This document shows positions 25,343 to 38,110 of a stretch of 64,000 bases of DNA, in pieces. Within the stretch, counting starts at the first letter, position 1. Each line of letters opens with the position of its first letter. The notes beneath the pieces were generated by a model, which saw nothing but the letters and a program-made list of their open reading frames with translations, did no database searches and was not told the DNA's origin. A program made the translations under genes and the position numbers. The stretch comes from Lingula anatina (Eukaryota > Brachiopoda > Lingulata > Lingulida > Lingulidae), in NCBI RefSeq assembly GCF_001039355.2, contig NW_019776025.1, positions 62,001 to 126,000 on the forward strand, given 5' to 3'.

Positions 25343-27156
25343 GACACCGAAGTTGACATTTCTAGGAACTGAAGGGGATGCAGCGATTTACCTCGTGACA
25401 AATGGTGTGTCAAAATTGAATTTGAAAAATACACTCGGTTTGTAATTGATCTCACTCAAGGCGCCATCTTTCAGGAAACCCAGCCTTCAATTCATATCTA
25501 AATCGATTACGTGTCTGTCTTGAAAAAAAAAGCCAGTAAGAGAATAATTACATAAGGCAGTATAGACAAATAGACCATTGGTTAGACAAATAAGAAGGAA
25601 CGGGAGGCATATACTTGTAATGAAAACATTGAAAAAGATAAAGGAGAACATATCAGACACAAATTAGAAGAGTGAAGGCTAGATAACGAGCGTCGGAATC
25701 TTTAAATCCCCATACGTTGTCACATTGTGTCATTAAGTAGCAATTTAGGCAACACATTAAGTCAACATAAGACCATTGATTTCTTTCTAATGGCGTAATA
25801 TCAGTCTCTTCTTACAGTCTGAGAAACCGATAAAAGACTTGGATTGGACTTGTGCAGAGTCAAGCGTAATGGATCTGAACACGACAAAGTTGAAAATCAC
25901 ATTTATTCTGTATATGACAGAATAAAAATCAGTCTTTTCTGCCAAGACTGCATAGTTCGAACAGCTACTGAATCAGATTGAAAATCGATGCGTCTTTACT
26001 GAAACTTCGAACTGTTGCCATAGCTTGCCCTCTCTAGTGTGGAGAGAAATGTACTTTTGTCCTCACATCGTTAGGGATGGTTGCTGAAAAAAAATGCATC
26101 CGTTTGTGCAAGCGGTAAGGGAAGAATTCACATACTATCTGTGCACCTGTTTGGATCTGCTTACGTCACAATGTCTCCCATTCCCAGCCCCGTCTCTACA
26201 AACAGTTGTGCTAGGGATTCAGTTTTTGGTACAGAAATGTTGATCTTGATGGCAAATGATAATATAACGCTTTCATCCACTGTGGATGGCGATTGAACAC
26301 CAAATGCAACGATTTTAGTCTAGTCAGGTTGAGATGTATTGCTATAGGTGAGACACCTTTATAAAGCAGCTGATTGCGTTGAGTTAAACAACTGCAGTCC
26401 ATTTTATGGTCAAAGTTTGGACATTAGACCTACTAAATGAAACTAAGATAGGTGAATAAAAAAATGTAACCTGCAACTACATGTACATCGTCCAAATAAC
26501 GATACTAATAGGGCATGTTCAAAGGCACAGGAGGTGAAATTTTGTTTAAATAAAGCGAGATTGTGTTCACAATTTTTGTTTGAGTTTGAGTTACGTTGTC
26601 TTTTTAAAGATGGATTTGTAGCTTGCGTGAACTTAAAGACGCACGTATTTATCTTTTTAATTTCATATCTAATTTGACAAACATTTATGTACATTAGATG
26701 TCAGTTATATAATTAGATGTCAGTTATATAATTAGGTGTCAGTGCAAATTGGATAAAAAAATCACCATCTGTCTGAATTAAAAGAAGACAACAGCAACTT
26801 AGAAAAACTTTTGATGGATAGCATAACAGCTGTTAAGCTCAGAAAAAAATTCACGTATAACTTAAAAAAAAACTTAATTAAGTTTGACCACCAGAGTAAA
26901 TGCCATTAGTTTGCATATTCTGTTAACGACGCGTGGCACCTGGATAACGCCAAACTTATACATCCCTGACGAATAAAAAATAGAAAGTAAAAAAAAATAA
27001 ATAAATTAGGAAAGAAAATCTTCATTCAACAACAAAGCCGCTTTAATAGGTCTAGTATGTTTTTATTTCCATTAATCTGGACATACCGTGCGTCTAGGTA
27101 CAGTATTTATTAAAAAAAAAAAAGCCATTGCGATGGACAGTGCCCAGTATAGGCTT

Positions 27157-28242
27157 CTATTTGGATTTAGGACAGGCCTCTTTGTTGGGAACACACCGGT
27201 TGCTGTCTCGCGAGACCCGATATTGACCGTAAGGACAGCCACATCCGATGACACACTGCATAGTGCATCTCCTTGGAAATCCTTCGGGCTCCCCACAGAT
27301 GTGCGGACAGGCGGAATAACAATTGCTCCACTTCAAGTCTCCGGGGCAATCAGGAGGCACCCCTGGGACAAATATGGAATGAAAACGGAAATTTCTATGA
27401 ACAAATACACAGGTCAATTGAGGTTATGGAATGCATGTAGATACATTAAAATCTGTAGGTAAATTTGGAGAATAAGTGTGAGGAAAATACTGGTAACTAG
27501 GTCCAGGGTTCACACACTCAACTTTAGTGCAGAACTAAGGGGAATATGGATGGAATGTTCTTTTGGCTTTGCCTTTTTCGTTTCGTTATACTTTTTTTTA
27601 ATCTTTTTTTTTTTTTTTGGGGGGGGGAGGAGGGTAGGCGAGGGGTGACATGTATTTTCAAAGCGATGACGAAGGGTATATAAGAATTCATAAGAAGTGA
27701 AAACATATGTGATACCTAGCGTATCAGCTACGCACAAAATGTAAATATAAATTATCTACTCTCATATGCAACTAGATAGCAAGTTTGATCTACATAGCAC
27801 TAAGAACTTTCAATCTACGATTTATCAAGTTGAGAGAAGTCCCTGAAAAGGAAACTGCTAAGCCGAACAAGTTTTTAGGGATCATCTAAGGCTTCATTCC
27901 CAATGAAATTATCGTTCTACGTTGATCGATCCAACTCCGTGGGAACTCTCGCTGAATGCGATCAGATTAACAGATGAACGCGCTTCCTCCTCCTGACGTT
28001 GAGTAGATTAAAGGCAAACTGGTGGTTATACCATGAAATAAGAGTAGGCGTATAAATCTGTTAATCTGATTGCATTCAGCGAGAGTCCCTGTGGAGTTGG
28101 ATCGATCTACGATGAACGATTGTTTCGTTGGGGATGGCCCCTAAGCTACCATAGATTTGTAAAACCACTTACATGGTTTCAATGGGACTCTACAGTATAC
28201 TTCAGCCACGATTACAAGTAAGAAGACAGCCACAGCCTTCAT
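27157..28242 (-). CDS. TIL-domain secreted protease-inhibitor-like protein A1
   Basis: Two coding exons: 28173-28242 (signal peptide MKAVAVFLLVIVAEVYC plus a short linker) and 27157-27362 (the whole TIL domain), joined by a phase-1 intron, 91 residues. The second exon carries ten cysteines in the TIL order: C-x8-C-x3-C-x3-C-x7-C-x3-C-x3-C-x-C, then CV and the final C. TIL domains are five-disulfide inhibitors of serine proteases, usually secreted. The predicted P1 residue, second of the three between Cys5 and Cys6 (CTMQC), is Met, which in this family would suit chymotrypsin- or elastase-like targets. There is an AATAAA signal at 27062-27067 and a non-coding exon and TATA box upstream. The coding intron contains a TIR element. 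Inhibitory activity is inferred. Confidence 0.88.
27886..28145. mobile_element. MITE-like TIR element in the intron of TIL gene A1
   Basis: About 88-base arms at 27886-27973 and 28058-28145 are inverted copies; a core block GATCGATCCAACTCC and the block ending CAGATTAACAG are nearly perfect in both. Total about 260 bases with no coding capacity. The equivalent intron of the other A genes lacks it. No clear target duplication was seen. Confidence 0.75.
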
Positions 28243-28594
28243 ATTATTGTTTTTCTTCTAGAGGATAAAAAAATCAACAAATAAAATAAAATAATAGCTA
28301 ATAGCAATCGTAATATGTTCGGTTGAGTGTCTAAATAATATTTTTGTTATTTACATATGGAATAAAATTTAGCATAGATTATACACATTTGACATCTGTT
28401 AAAAACTTTTGTTAAATACGAGGAGGGCATTATTTTATTATTTATTTTTTGCGCTAGAGACATGTAACATTTTTTAACACAACATGTTGCTCATTTTCAA
28501 GTACCTGCAGTTTCCCTCAAACGAAAGATTGGTTGAATCAGGTTTCCACGTTTCATACACACAACGTCTATAAATCTGAAACAACATTTCTTAC

Positions 28595-28660
28595 CTTGTC
28601 TGTCCCACGCCAAGTCGAGCAGCAATATGACTGGGTCTCAAGGTTTATTCCTTTTATAGC
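28595..28660 (-). promoter_or_regulatory. Promoter and 5' non-coding exon of TIL gene A1
   Basis: On the minus strand, GCGCTATAAAAG (TATA box 28651-28658) is followed about 30 bases later by a short exon ending at 28595 with donor ACAAG/GTAAG. The same arrangement recurs upstream of A2, A3 and A4. The acceptor of the signal-peptide exon lies just before the ATG at 28242. Confidence 0.65.
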
Positions 28661-29754
28661 GCAAATACTTTCATATTTGGAAATAAGAATTACATGTTCT
28701 GCAATTTTCTTCCAATTTGTTTTTTTACCATTCGCGCAAAGGTAATAAGGTTTTCGTCATTATTACAGCAATTTCTGTTTTTATTTCCCAAAAAGCAAAT
28801 TATTGGAGCAGTTTAAATAACATTTGGGCGGTTTTTATCTTATTTGAATCGTCGTAACTATCCACTTATTTAATTGGATGTGCCTGGATGCGTTACCTAA
28901 ATACTAGACCTTTTCACACCCAGACAAATTGCACCCTTATCCAACATAAATGTTATAGTTTAAATGTTAAAACCTAATAAAAATAGTCTGGAATTATACA
29001 CGAAATGGTATATTTAGTATTAATGGTTATACACGAACAATCCTAGGTCCTACATGTAACGTTTATTTGTCACACAGAAAATAAAATATGCCGAATTGGT
29101 AGTAACAAAAACATCTTGAGATACATTGTCAGGCTGAAAAGCTCTTTAGAAATTTCTGTTTTTAAATTGGTTAAATGCTATTGTGTATTGTTTGAATTAA
29201 TACCAAATTTATGAAGCGTTATCGATCGATTGATCGTAACACATCACATAGTGTGCACGACGTTTATTTTAACTTTAAACCACTCTATATTATCAGACAA
29301 ATAGGCCCTATCTGTCACACTAGAGTTAAAATGCCTTCGGTACGGACATTCTTAATATTATATATTCCAACAGGATATTCCAAGTTAAAGCAATCTGAAA
29401 ATCTGAGTGCATTTACAATATTCATGTCCATACTTGTGGTCGGCCCCAACGTTTTTCTCATACTCAAAACTTTCATGGTACATTCCAAGTGGAGAAATAG
29501 GGAATTGTATTCTACTTGTTTTCTAACTGAACTATGACTGCATTCCACCTAGGGCATTCCAACAGCATTAGAAACTTTTTATTTTCATTCGACGGAGAAC
29601 CGAAATACTAAAATTCGAACCGATCACAAAAATAAGCCAGAATGTTTGAAATAAATTCAGATTTTTTAGAATGCACTTCGAATATCCAGGAATATACAAA
29701 GAATTTTTATGCTGCCGGCATTCTAGCTCATACCGCCTCATCAACTGCTTTCAG

Positions 29755-30112
29755 GTCAGGACCGACCGGATGGCCTTATGGTTAGAGTGTTAGCCTCCAG
29801 AGTGGGATGACGTGGGTTCGACCGGCCGTCCGGGGACATGCTAGTCCTTTATAAACGGTACCTGCTGTCTCAGCCCTAAGGGGCTGAAGCAGGGGCCTGG
29901 TCTGGTAGTGGAGAAATGGTATGTTTGCTAGCTCTGAGTGCCTAATACTGCAGCCGGGCTGTATCCTCCCCAGAGAGGCGAGAGCGATAACTTAGTAGTG
30001 TGCAACAGGGGCAAAATGACTAGGCTTTATTTGAATTGGGAATTAGATAAATATATGCATAACTTCAATCCTCGCGGTTGCAGTATCTCAATAAAGTTTA
30101 TTTATTATTTTT
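29755..30112 (+). mobile_element. tRNA-derived SINE
   Basis: The head has RNA polymerase III promoter boxes: A-box TGGTTAGAGTG at 29779-29789 and B-box GGTTCGACCGG at 29815-29825. It is followed by a non-tRNA body and a short tail with AATAAAG and T/A repeats, about 350 bases in all. The surrounding 28.7-31.7 kb shows no supported gene. Confidence 0.75.
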
Positions 30113-31796
30113 AAATATAACTGCCTCTATTTTACTGTTCCGCTTTAATACTCTATCAAAGAGAATCCTCAATTGAGCAATCCTCAATTGATACCTTGTA
30201 TAGTACCCCTGAATCGAGATGACGTCACAATCATTCAGATAATATATGTAGAAGAAAAAAAAATAGACATTATTTGAAAATATCAAAAAGGTAGAGAAAC
30301 AATAAATTGTTACTGAATATTCTTATTTCTTTTTCACGCATAGAAGTATTATGATTAACAATAATCATCTTTAATTAATGTATTCACGGAACGTACAATG
30401 GTCATACGGCGGGACCTAACTACTATAGTAGCGTCATTAAGGGTCAACCACTTCGTCGCAAGTAGCTGAGCAACATACGGATTGGGAGATAGTTAACATT
30501 TTTAACTGGTCCAGTAATTTGCTTTTTACCATGATGCTAACAATTATGGTGACGGTTTCCATTAAATGGAAAAAATGAAAACATGTTTGTCTAATAAAAA
30601 TCACATTTACATGGAAATTGAATCTTTTGTACAGTTACGAAAAAACCTGTATGGCCGAATTTCCCATTCTTGTGTTTCTCATTTGTGTCAGTTAGTTGAA
30701 TTCTATGTGCATGTGACATCGATCTTCATAATCTTCATAATAAAAGGATAAATGGAACAGAATTTTTTAAACTCTACTGGTGGAAGCTGCTCACATATAT
30801 CTAAACCCTGGTATTTGTCTGTAGCAGTAAGGTGAACCCAGCCAAAGTCTAAATGTTTTAAAAGAAAAAAAGGGTTAAATATGGAAACATAAATCAATAA
30901 AAACGTTTAACTTCCGCCAGGCTTTAAAAATCCTCCAGATACCTACCGTTTTTGCGCGCTTATTCCATATTTATTATCCAAGAAGCGGTAAATACCCGGC
31001 AGACATATTTTAATGAGCACGTGCTGAAGATGACTGGGAACAAATTTCATGAAAGATTTTGCAGAGAAAAATATGCACAAAGTAAAACGTGTGGCCTTTG
31101 ATATTCTCTCTTACGCGGTATTTTAAATTAAAAACCACAATTGGTCTATAGTATGTGGGAGCCCGTGTCATCTGTAAGTTTAAGTGGCGTTGAATAAACT
31201 ATTACATAATGTATATATTTCACTTAATAGTTTTTTAAAATATGTTTTAAAATATGTATTATATTAGACAAACAGAACTTATTTGTGAAATAAGAGCTTA
31301 TCACCTAATATACAAAAATCATTGCAGACCCCAACTCCCATCTCACCAGTGATATTGTTTATTCTAAAAGCCACCACTCAAGTTCCCGTCTTACATGTCC
31401 CTATTTAGAATGTGTCAGTACACATGATTATCTTAGATAAGGTCCTCTCCAGTTGAACACATAGGAATCCTCATGTGTAACCCCAAAAGAGCAAGTTTTT
31501 TAAAGTTTAAACACCAGCGTAAAGACAACTAATCCACGTATTCTTTTATTGACAGGTGGTTTCAAAATTACGCCAACAGTTCGGTTCAAGCTACTGAAAA
31601 AATAAATAGAAAGGAAAGGTTGTACATGTGTATTCTGTACGCTTGGGAAAACTTCGTGTTTATAATCACATCCAACTACAAAGCACCTTGAAAAATATTA
31701 GAATGGTTTTTATTTCCATTTGTTCATATGCGTGTACATAATCGTATGCACTTTCTGAAAATGGCACCATTGTGATAAAAGTAGCTACTTTTTGGG

Positions 31797-32491
31797 CTAA
31801 AGACATTCGATTCTGCTGTCAACGCATTTGTCGCTGTCCCGAGAGACCCGGATTTTGTCTCCAGGACAACCGCACCCCTCGTTACACATCAGATCGCAAA
31901 TCCATGGATCTGGTTCCCCACAGACGAGCGGGCAAGAGGAATAACAGTTACTCCACTCCAAGTCCCCAGAACAATAGTGTTCTCCCCCTATTGTGAGAAA
32001 TATGAAATGAAATGGCACCACAACAAAAATGCATTTAAATAATAGAAAAAAATATAAATTGAAATAAAGATATACGATGAAGACAGTGGGTGACAGATCC
32101 ACGCTAAAGGGTGGAGTGGGGGGACACAGGGACAGAATTGGTCGAAGAAATGCAACTTAATTGCAATATATAGGGTGCAAGTACATGAGCAACCTCCCCC
32201 CCCCCCCCCAGCCCCCTTACTCCACAGGAATATTACAGAATTTAGAGTCATTATATTGTTCAGGATAAACACGTATGACAACATAGGATACAAGGGGCAT
32301 TTAAAATAACAATCAAGCTCCAGTTGATCAAGTTTGCGGCTGTCCCTTTCTCTTAAATGTTTTGCCAAACAATTTATAAGTTTTTATTTCTGTTTTGTCA
32401 TATATTTGCAAAACTACTTACATTCGTTCGTAAGAGTTCTACAGTTCACTTCAGCCATGAGCACAAGTAAGAAGACTGCCACAACCTTCAT
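31797..32491 (-). CDS. TIL-domain secreted protease-inhibitor-like protein A2
   Basis: Coding exons 32422-32491 (signal peptide MKVVAVFLLVLMAEVNC) and 31797-31987 (TIL domain), phase-1 intron, 86 residues. All ten cysteines are present with the spacing of A1. The segment between Cys5 and Cys6 is CDLMC, so the predicted P1 is Leu. The mature domain is acidic around the predicted reactive loop (GEPDPWICDLMCNEG). The stop follows directly after the last cysteine and one Leu. The AATAAA signal is at 31709-31714. The start is supported by the preceding acceptor (ttctatttttcag) and by conservation of the signal exon in all A genes. Confidence 0.88.
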
Positions 32492-32750
32492 CGTGTTGTT
32501 CTCTTCTGAAAAATAGAAATAAACAAATACAAATGGAAATAACGTTTATATCCACTTTTCAACCAGTAGAACGAATCATGTTGAAACCGTGAATGTGAAC
32601 ATTTGTCTGAAGTATAAATTCTTCTGAATATAGGTCCAGACGAGTGTGGAAATAAAATACAATAAGAATTAAAATAAATACAAATACGTGTCTTAAAAGA
32701 GATTTCTCTATGCTCTGGTGCCAATGCAAATATTAAATAACAATCCTTAC

Positions 32751-32825
32751 CTTGTTTATCCTTAGGCACAGTAAGTTGTGCATCAAGATAGCCGTGTAAC
32801 AAAGGCCATTCTTTTTATAGCGCAC
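32751..32825 (-). promoter_or_regulatory. Promoter and 5' non-coding exon of TIL gene A2
   Basis: TATA box TATAAAAA (32812-32819, preceded by GTGCGC on the minus strand) and a short exon ending at 32751 before donor GTAAG. It lies about 260 bases from the start codon, the normal spacing in subfamily A. Confidence 0.7.
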
Positions 32826-33239
32826 AACCTTCCCATTTTGAAATGAGAGTAGCTCTCTTTGATTGTAATTGTCTCCTAATTTGTTTTTTATTATAAAGGA
32901 AATAAAAATAACGACATACTAATATTTACATTGTGTGTAGTTATCATCTTCAAAGGCGGATATATGTCAGAATGGGTTTTCCAATGGACATATAATATGA
33001 GCAGTGTTTATAATGATCATTAATCATGATATATTTCATGCACATGACTGCGCTATATATCATCATTTGGACGGTGTGTTTAATATTACATAATCGTTTC
33101 TGGATGCGCTTTCATAATTTGGCTTTTTTTTCACCAAACAGATTACAGGTACACTTAAATGAACACCGATTTTTGAGTTAGGAACTATCCCATCGCAACA
33201 GGCAAAATATATTGAACCTAGGTTGTGACATATACTTTG

Positions 33240-33650
33240 CATATGTGGTTCGTCCGTCGGGATCGACGAGGACCATGTAGTCATCCCACGAGTTACTGAT
33301 TTGTGTTCTGAGTATGCGCTGGTAAGGCCAATCTTTGCTCGAAAGGATTTGCTGCAGTGTGGGCAGGGAATGGTGGCTGCTGTCAAGGGCTTGCTGGTAC
33401 TGCTTTTATTTTTCTGACCTGTCTTTGTTTTTCTGCCTTCGGTTGGTTTCATAGGCTTTGGCGCCATACTGACCATCTGAACGCCACTTTAGTCTGTTCA
33501 CTGCAGACATCTCTCAGGTGTTATGGCTGATGTTGAACGCCTTTAGCGACAGGATTTCAGGGTGTCTTGGAAGCGTTTCTTTTGACCACCAAGGGTGCGC
33601 TTTCCGTGTTGAAATTCACCATACAGCAGTATCTTTGGAAGCGTAAAAAA
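33240..33650 (-). mobile_element. 3' remnant of a LINE retrotransposon coding region
   Basis: Translated on the minus strand in pieces, the sequence gives YGEFQHGKRTLGGQKKRF, then a degenerate FKDTLK-like stretch, then a Trp-Arg segment, then CPHCSKSFRAKIGL. This order is typical of the very C-terminal end of reverse transcriptase proteins in several animal LINEs, which finish with a single zinc-knuckle-like CPHC motif. Stops and frame changes show it is dead. It is not a host zinc-finger gene. Confidence 0.8.
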
Positions 33651-34766
33651 TATCTTGAAATGAATATTCTCGCTCATAATCACTTTGGAAATGACAAATC
33701 TTTTAAATGAAGATTTAAGCTGTTGTACATTGCTTTGATTCTATGACAATGTCCGAATGCACTGATATACCTTAATGTTGTACTTCACGTTAAATACGTG
33801 TTGTGGTCACCGCCAACAGTACTGCACTAGCAAAACTGGCCAGTCTCTTTGATGCTGTTGGTGAGAGTCACCAAAAGTTAAATGATAATGTTGAAGAAAT
33901 TTTATTTCCAAGGGTCATTTCATCATTGAAGAATAAATATATGTGCCTACATTAAAACAGTTCATGCCGTGAATATAGGATTAGCAGAATTCCACACGGG
34001 TGGTGGTGCGTTTGCGTGACTGCCCGTGTCTGAGGGGGGGTTACCATTTACACAAAAATAACACCAACAGATTATTAGAATTAAATGGATTTACGTGCAG
34101 AATCACAATAGAATGAATATCATCCTTCACGAGGCACTTTATTTTTGTAGGTGGAGGGTGGGGAACACGGAATCACGGCGAATCAAATTGCATTTTACTA
34201 TAAGCAGCAACAATAAATTTAATAGATCACGAGTCACGGAGCCAGCACATGTTCTATCTCTGAAAACAGACGTCTGTATTTCGGTACAAGGAAAATACAT
34301 TGAAAGCTGCAGGCGGCGACTTTCCGCCGTTATAGAACGAGTTTTGTGATTGATCACTAGCGTGATGAAAGATTTCGAACTGCGCTAGATGAAAACACTT
34401 GGTGTTGAGGATTATAAAGTAGAGGTATGTAAATAAATCCAAACAGAAATAATAAATGGGAGAAATGAAAAAAAAAGCATATATTATATAGATGAATGAC
34501 ATTTGACATCGAGCAACATGTTTTTTAGAGTATTTTACTCACATAGCTAAGGCATGGGGAACAACCCAAAAGAGCAGGTTAATTATGTTTGAACTCCCAA
34601 ATTGCGTCAACATTTCAAAGAGAAGTCTAATCTTGGAAACAAAAAAGAAAAAAAACGTACATGTGTATTCATTACACTAGAGATTGATCTTCTGTTTTAT
34701 AATCGTATTTTTATACAATATTTAAAAACAACAAAACAGTTTGAATTAATAATCACAGCATGGTTT

Positions 34767-35515
34767 TTATTTCCATTTTTCATAACCATGTACATAAACG
34801 TATGCTATTTCAAGCAATGGTAAAAATCGACTACTCTTTGGACTGAGGCATTCCTCTCTGCTGTTCACGCACTTGTTGCCGTCCCGAGAGACCCAAATTT
34901 TGTTTTCAGGGCAGCGACAACCTATGACACACTGCAGGGTGCAAACCCATGGGTCCGGCTCCCCGCAGACGCGCGGGCAAGCGGAATAACAGGTACCCCA
35001 CTTCAAATCCCCAGTGCAAGCAGCCTGCTTCCCTGGTGGAAAATATAAAACGAAAAGGTAAATATATTTTTTTCGTGATCACAACACATATAGAATCACT
35101 AAAATAGAACAGACTGTTAAATTTAATTAAGGATATACAATAAAACAATGCGAAGCGGATTTCGCTACAGAGAAGTTTTCAGAATGTAACTTTACGGCAA
35201 AATGTACATACATATTGATCCATATTCATCGTCCCTCTATAGTAAAAGAAAACTACAGAATTTAAAGCAATAATATTTTATGGATGTACACGTATGGCAA
35301 CAGAGGGATATTCAAAAGAACTTTCAAGCTGTAATTAATCAGGTTTGGGGTTGCCTTCTTCTTTTGAATGATCATTTCTCTTAAAGTTACACCAAACATA
35401 TTTAAGTTTTCATTTCTGTTGTCATATGTTTGCAAAACTACTTACATAGGTCAATAAGATTTCTACAGTACACTTCGCTCACGAGCACAAGTAAAAAGAT
35501 TGCCACAGCCTTCAT
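34767..35515 (-). CDS. TIL-domain secreted protein A3 with an extended C-terminus
   Basis: Coding exons 35446-35515 (signal peptide MKAVAIFLLVLVSEVYC) and 34767-35032 (TIL domain), phase-1 intron, 111 residues. The ten cysteines are intact; CTLQC gives a predicted P1 of Leu. Unlike its paralogues, which stop at or within a few residues of the last cysteine, it reads on for 25 residues after the terminal ECL. Comparison with A2 suggests a one-base deletion removed the normal stop. The new stop (34767-34769) lies inside the polyadenylation signal AATAAA (34766-34771). A well-matched first intron end is present, but the promoter-like segment is about 2.5 kb upstream. Probably still transcribed and secreted; the tail's effect is unknown. 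Confidence 0.85.
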
Positions 35516-36994
35516 CGTTTTGTTCTCTTCTGAGGTATTGAAACAAAAAATAAAGAAAATATGGCATTTATATCTAAATGACCTACCACTATTACGAATT
35601 ACATTGAGAGCGTAAATGTTCATTAACATACCATAGAGATATCACATTAAGTGGAAAAGAGGTTGACCTACTGTTTTCAAACTTATTACAGGAGTGATCA
35701 TATAACAAAAACACAGGTTGTCTTCGAATGCATTTCTTTGAAGTTATGTAATTTTTTTTGTCTCAGCTAGTGCTCAATGGTGAAAAGTTAAAATTTTTAT
35801 GTAAATTTTTTAACTTGAGGATCGAACCACTGTCCGATTTTTTAAAAATCAATATAATTATTTACTTACGAGTTTATAAATCTATTTATGAGAATTGTCA
35901 TAATCATTTTAGTGCTATTTAATATTTCATATCGTTTTATTTGTTAATTCGGTATCATCACTATATGAGCACTATTGTATTTTAATATCTATTTTAATAT
36001 CTATTTTAGAAAAGGGAAATTTACCTCTAAATGACTGGTCAGTCATTTGAAAGATTTCAGGCAAAAAGCATACATTTGGAATCAAACATTTTACCTTTTA
36101 ACTTTACTCTATGGGATTTAAGAAAGAATTTCAAGATGCCATGCCGGGTTCTTTTACACTTTCCTTTGGGGGACCGTGAGGGAGCGTAATGTATAATCAA
36201 TAAATTTATAACAGGAATCAAAATTAAAAAAAAAAGAGAGAGGCAAATGTTTGCACGGAGCACGTCAGATAAACATCTAAAAAACTACGTTTACAGCTCA
36301 CCTTTTTACAGTCTTTGGTTCGCGTGCAGCTCCGATGCGCGTTTCACCTGTCTTCTGCTGCGGTATTAATACAGTAAAGGAAATCAGGCAGTGAGAGACC
36401 AAGGAAAATCAAATTAACCTTTGTAACACGCACTCAGACAAGTGGCACCCTTTCCGCCTTAATCACATTAGGAAAATCAATCAACTCGAGAAAAAGGCCC
36501 GCTTAAGTATTATCAGTTTTGCCATTGCCCTATTGTACGTGCACACCCGCATGATGCCCATGTATGTTTCAGCTGATAAGTTCTAATGATTCAAAACATG
36601 TCAATCATTGAAATGTATCTTGAAGTTCAGGTTTGGATAGAAAACCGCGTAGACCGCATGCACTATATCTTGTGAGCCCAGTTAAGACGCACCTGGACAA
36701 GGATACTGTCCTTGTTAAATTTAAGTTAAGAAATGAAATTAATGATGGGGAGGTTATTCATTTCAGCGTGAGCAGAGATTAAAATCAATACAATTATGAA
36801 AATATTAAATATGCAATCAAAAAACAAACTTGCGTCTTTCGTGTATAACCATCATTCTTAGTATTACTCTTAATAATCTTGAAACGGTCAATCTATTGGG
36901 AACTCGTTCTTAATTCTTCTGTCTTATATTTTGGTCACATTGATTTCGTTTTATGGGATGCATCTGCGCGCACATTATTCTCGCCTGTTCTCAA

Positions 36995-36996
36995 AA

Positions 36997-37051
<55 letters not shown>

Positions 37052-37052
37052 A
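36995..37052. repeat. (AAAT)n microsatellite in the extended first intron of A3
   Basis: Uninterrupted AAAT tandem repeats, followed by further A-rich sequence to about 37120. They lie in the 2.3-kb tract (about 35650-38000) that is missing from the other A genes. Confidence 0.9.
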
Positions 37053-38032
37053 CAGATAGATAAAATAAAAGATAAAAAATAAAAATAAGAATATATAAAA
37101 ATAATTATAAATACAAATAAAAACTCCGGAACTGACAGAAATCACTGTCTGCGGCTACTTAAATACCGCAGAAGCCTGGGTTGCTGTAAAACACGATTAT
37201 CTTCCACCGCAAAACCCGCTGAATTTGTTGTAAAATGATCCTCCTGCACATTTTTTTGTATTGCCGCCAAGCATGAATGCAAATATGGTGTCCGCGTCGT
37301 CAGCGTCAAAATACATCAGCATAACTGTCACAAGAAGACAGGGTGGGGTGGGGGCGTGATTTAGAGGTTTTTTTTTTTTTTTGCCCTCTCGCATTAAATT
37401 TGGGGTATCCAAATTCGTCAGTGTGACGTAACGGGTGACTATAGGCAAACCCTGGCAGATTAATAATGTTGAATGAGACTCTGCCAGAAAAAGACTTACC
37501 TTTGTTATACAGTGTAATTATTTTAAAATCCCTTTTTTTTGTCTCTTAGTCTATATATGGTATAATTTTTCTTATCAATTCAGATTTTATTGTGGCCAGG
37601 CAGTATTTTAAAATGGTATAATACATTATGCAAAAGCAGTTCTTAAAAGTAGTTTTTAAAAGACTAATAAGTTTAAGGAAAATTAAACATCTGATATAAC
37701 ATCAGATCTGATATAAAGAATGCCATAATCACCCCTTTGATTCAATCACTAAATCACCTCTCACAATGACCACCTCTCACAATTAAGATTATTTTTGGAA
37801 TGTATCAAAAACAGTCATAAAGTCTAGGATTATGGTGAATTAAATGGTTCCTACTACTGTATTTTGACTTTGCTAGTTACTGATAAAAAGCAATGCATAT
37901 GATGTATTTCTTCTATTTCTTTTGTAATATTACTACCTATTTACAATTTCAACCTTACCTGATCAGGTTTTGGTTGCATGGTCATATTTTAATTTGGCCT
38001 AGGCAGAATTAAAATTTAATAACAATCCTTAC

Positions 38033-38110
38033 CTTGTTTATCCTTTGTCAAGCTACTTGTGCATCAAAATGATCGGACAACAAAGCCCATTACTTTTATA
38101 TCGCACGACC
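38033..38110 (-). promoter_or_regulatory. Promoter and 5' non-coding exon, probably of TIL gene A3
   Basis: Nearly the same sequence as the A2 promoter and first exon: TATA-like GCGATATAAAAG near 38093-38104, and a short exon ending at 38033 before donor GTAAGG. No coding exons lie within 2.4 kb downstream; the nearest signal-peptide exon on the strand is that of A3 at 35515. It is either A3's displaced promoter or an orphan left by loss of a gene copy. Confidence 0.65.

Larger units (their letters stand above)
19594..27060. other. Stretch without a supported gene (apart from a possible small exon at 20255-20268)
   Basis: AT-rich sequence with (GA), (TTTA) and (CAAA) microsatellites. A short tandem repeat at about 26696-26738 (unit TAGATGTCAGTTATATAAT, about 2.5 copies) lies shortly before the first TIL gene. 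Short open frames here show no domains. Confidence 0.6.

Noticed and set aside
29755-29830. Possible functional tRNA gene
   Set aside because: It has A- and B-box-like sequences but no complete cloverleaf, and continues into a SINE body and tail.
33063-33476. Open frame with a CPHC zinc-finger-like motif on the minus strand
   Set aside because: The motif and the sequence just upstream are the C-terminal end of a LINE reverse-transcriptase protein, with stops and frame changes. Not a host gene.
33480-33610. Possible separate gene upstream of the CPHC frame
   Set aside because: Reads as the adjoining degenerate part of the same LINE 3' end.
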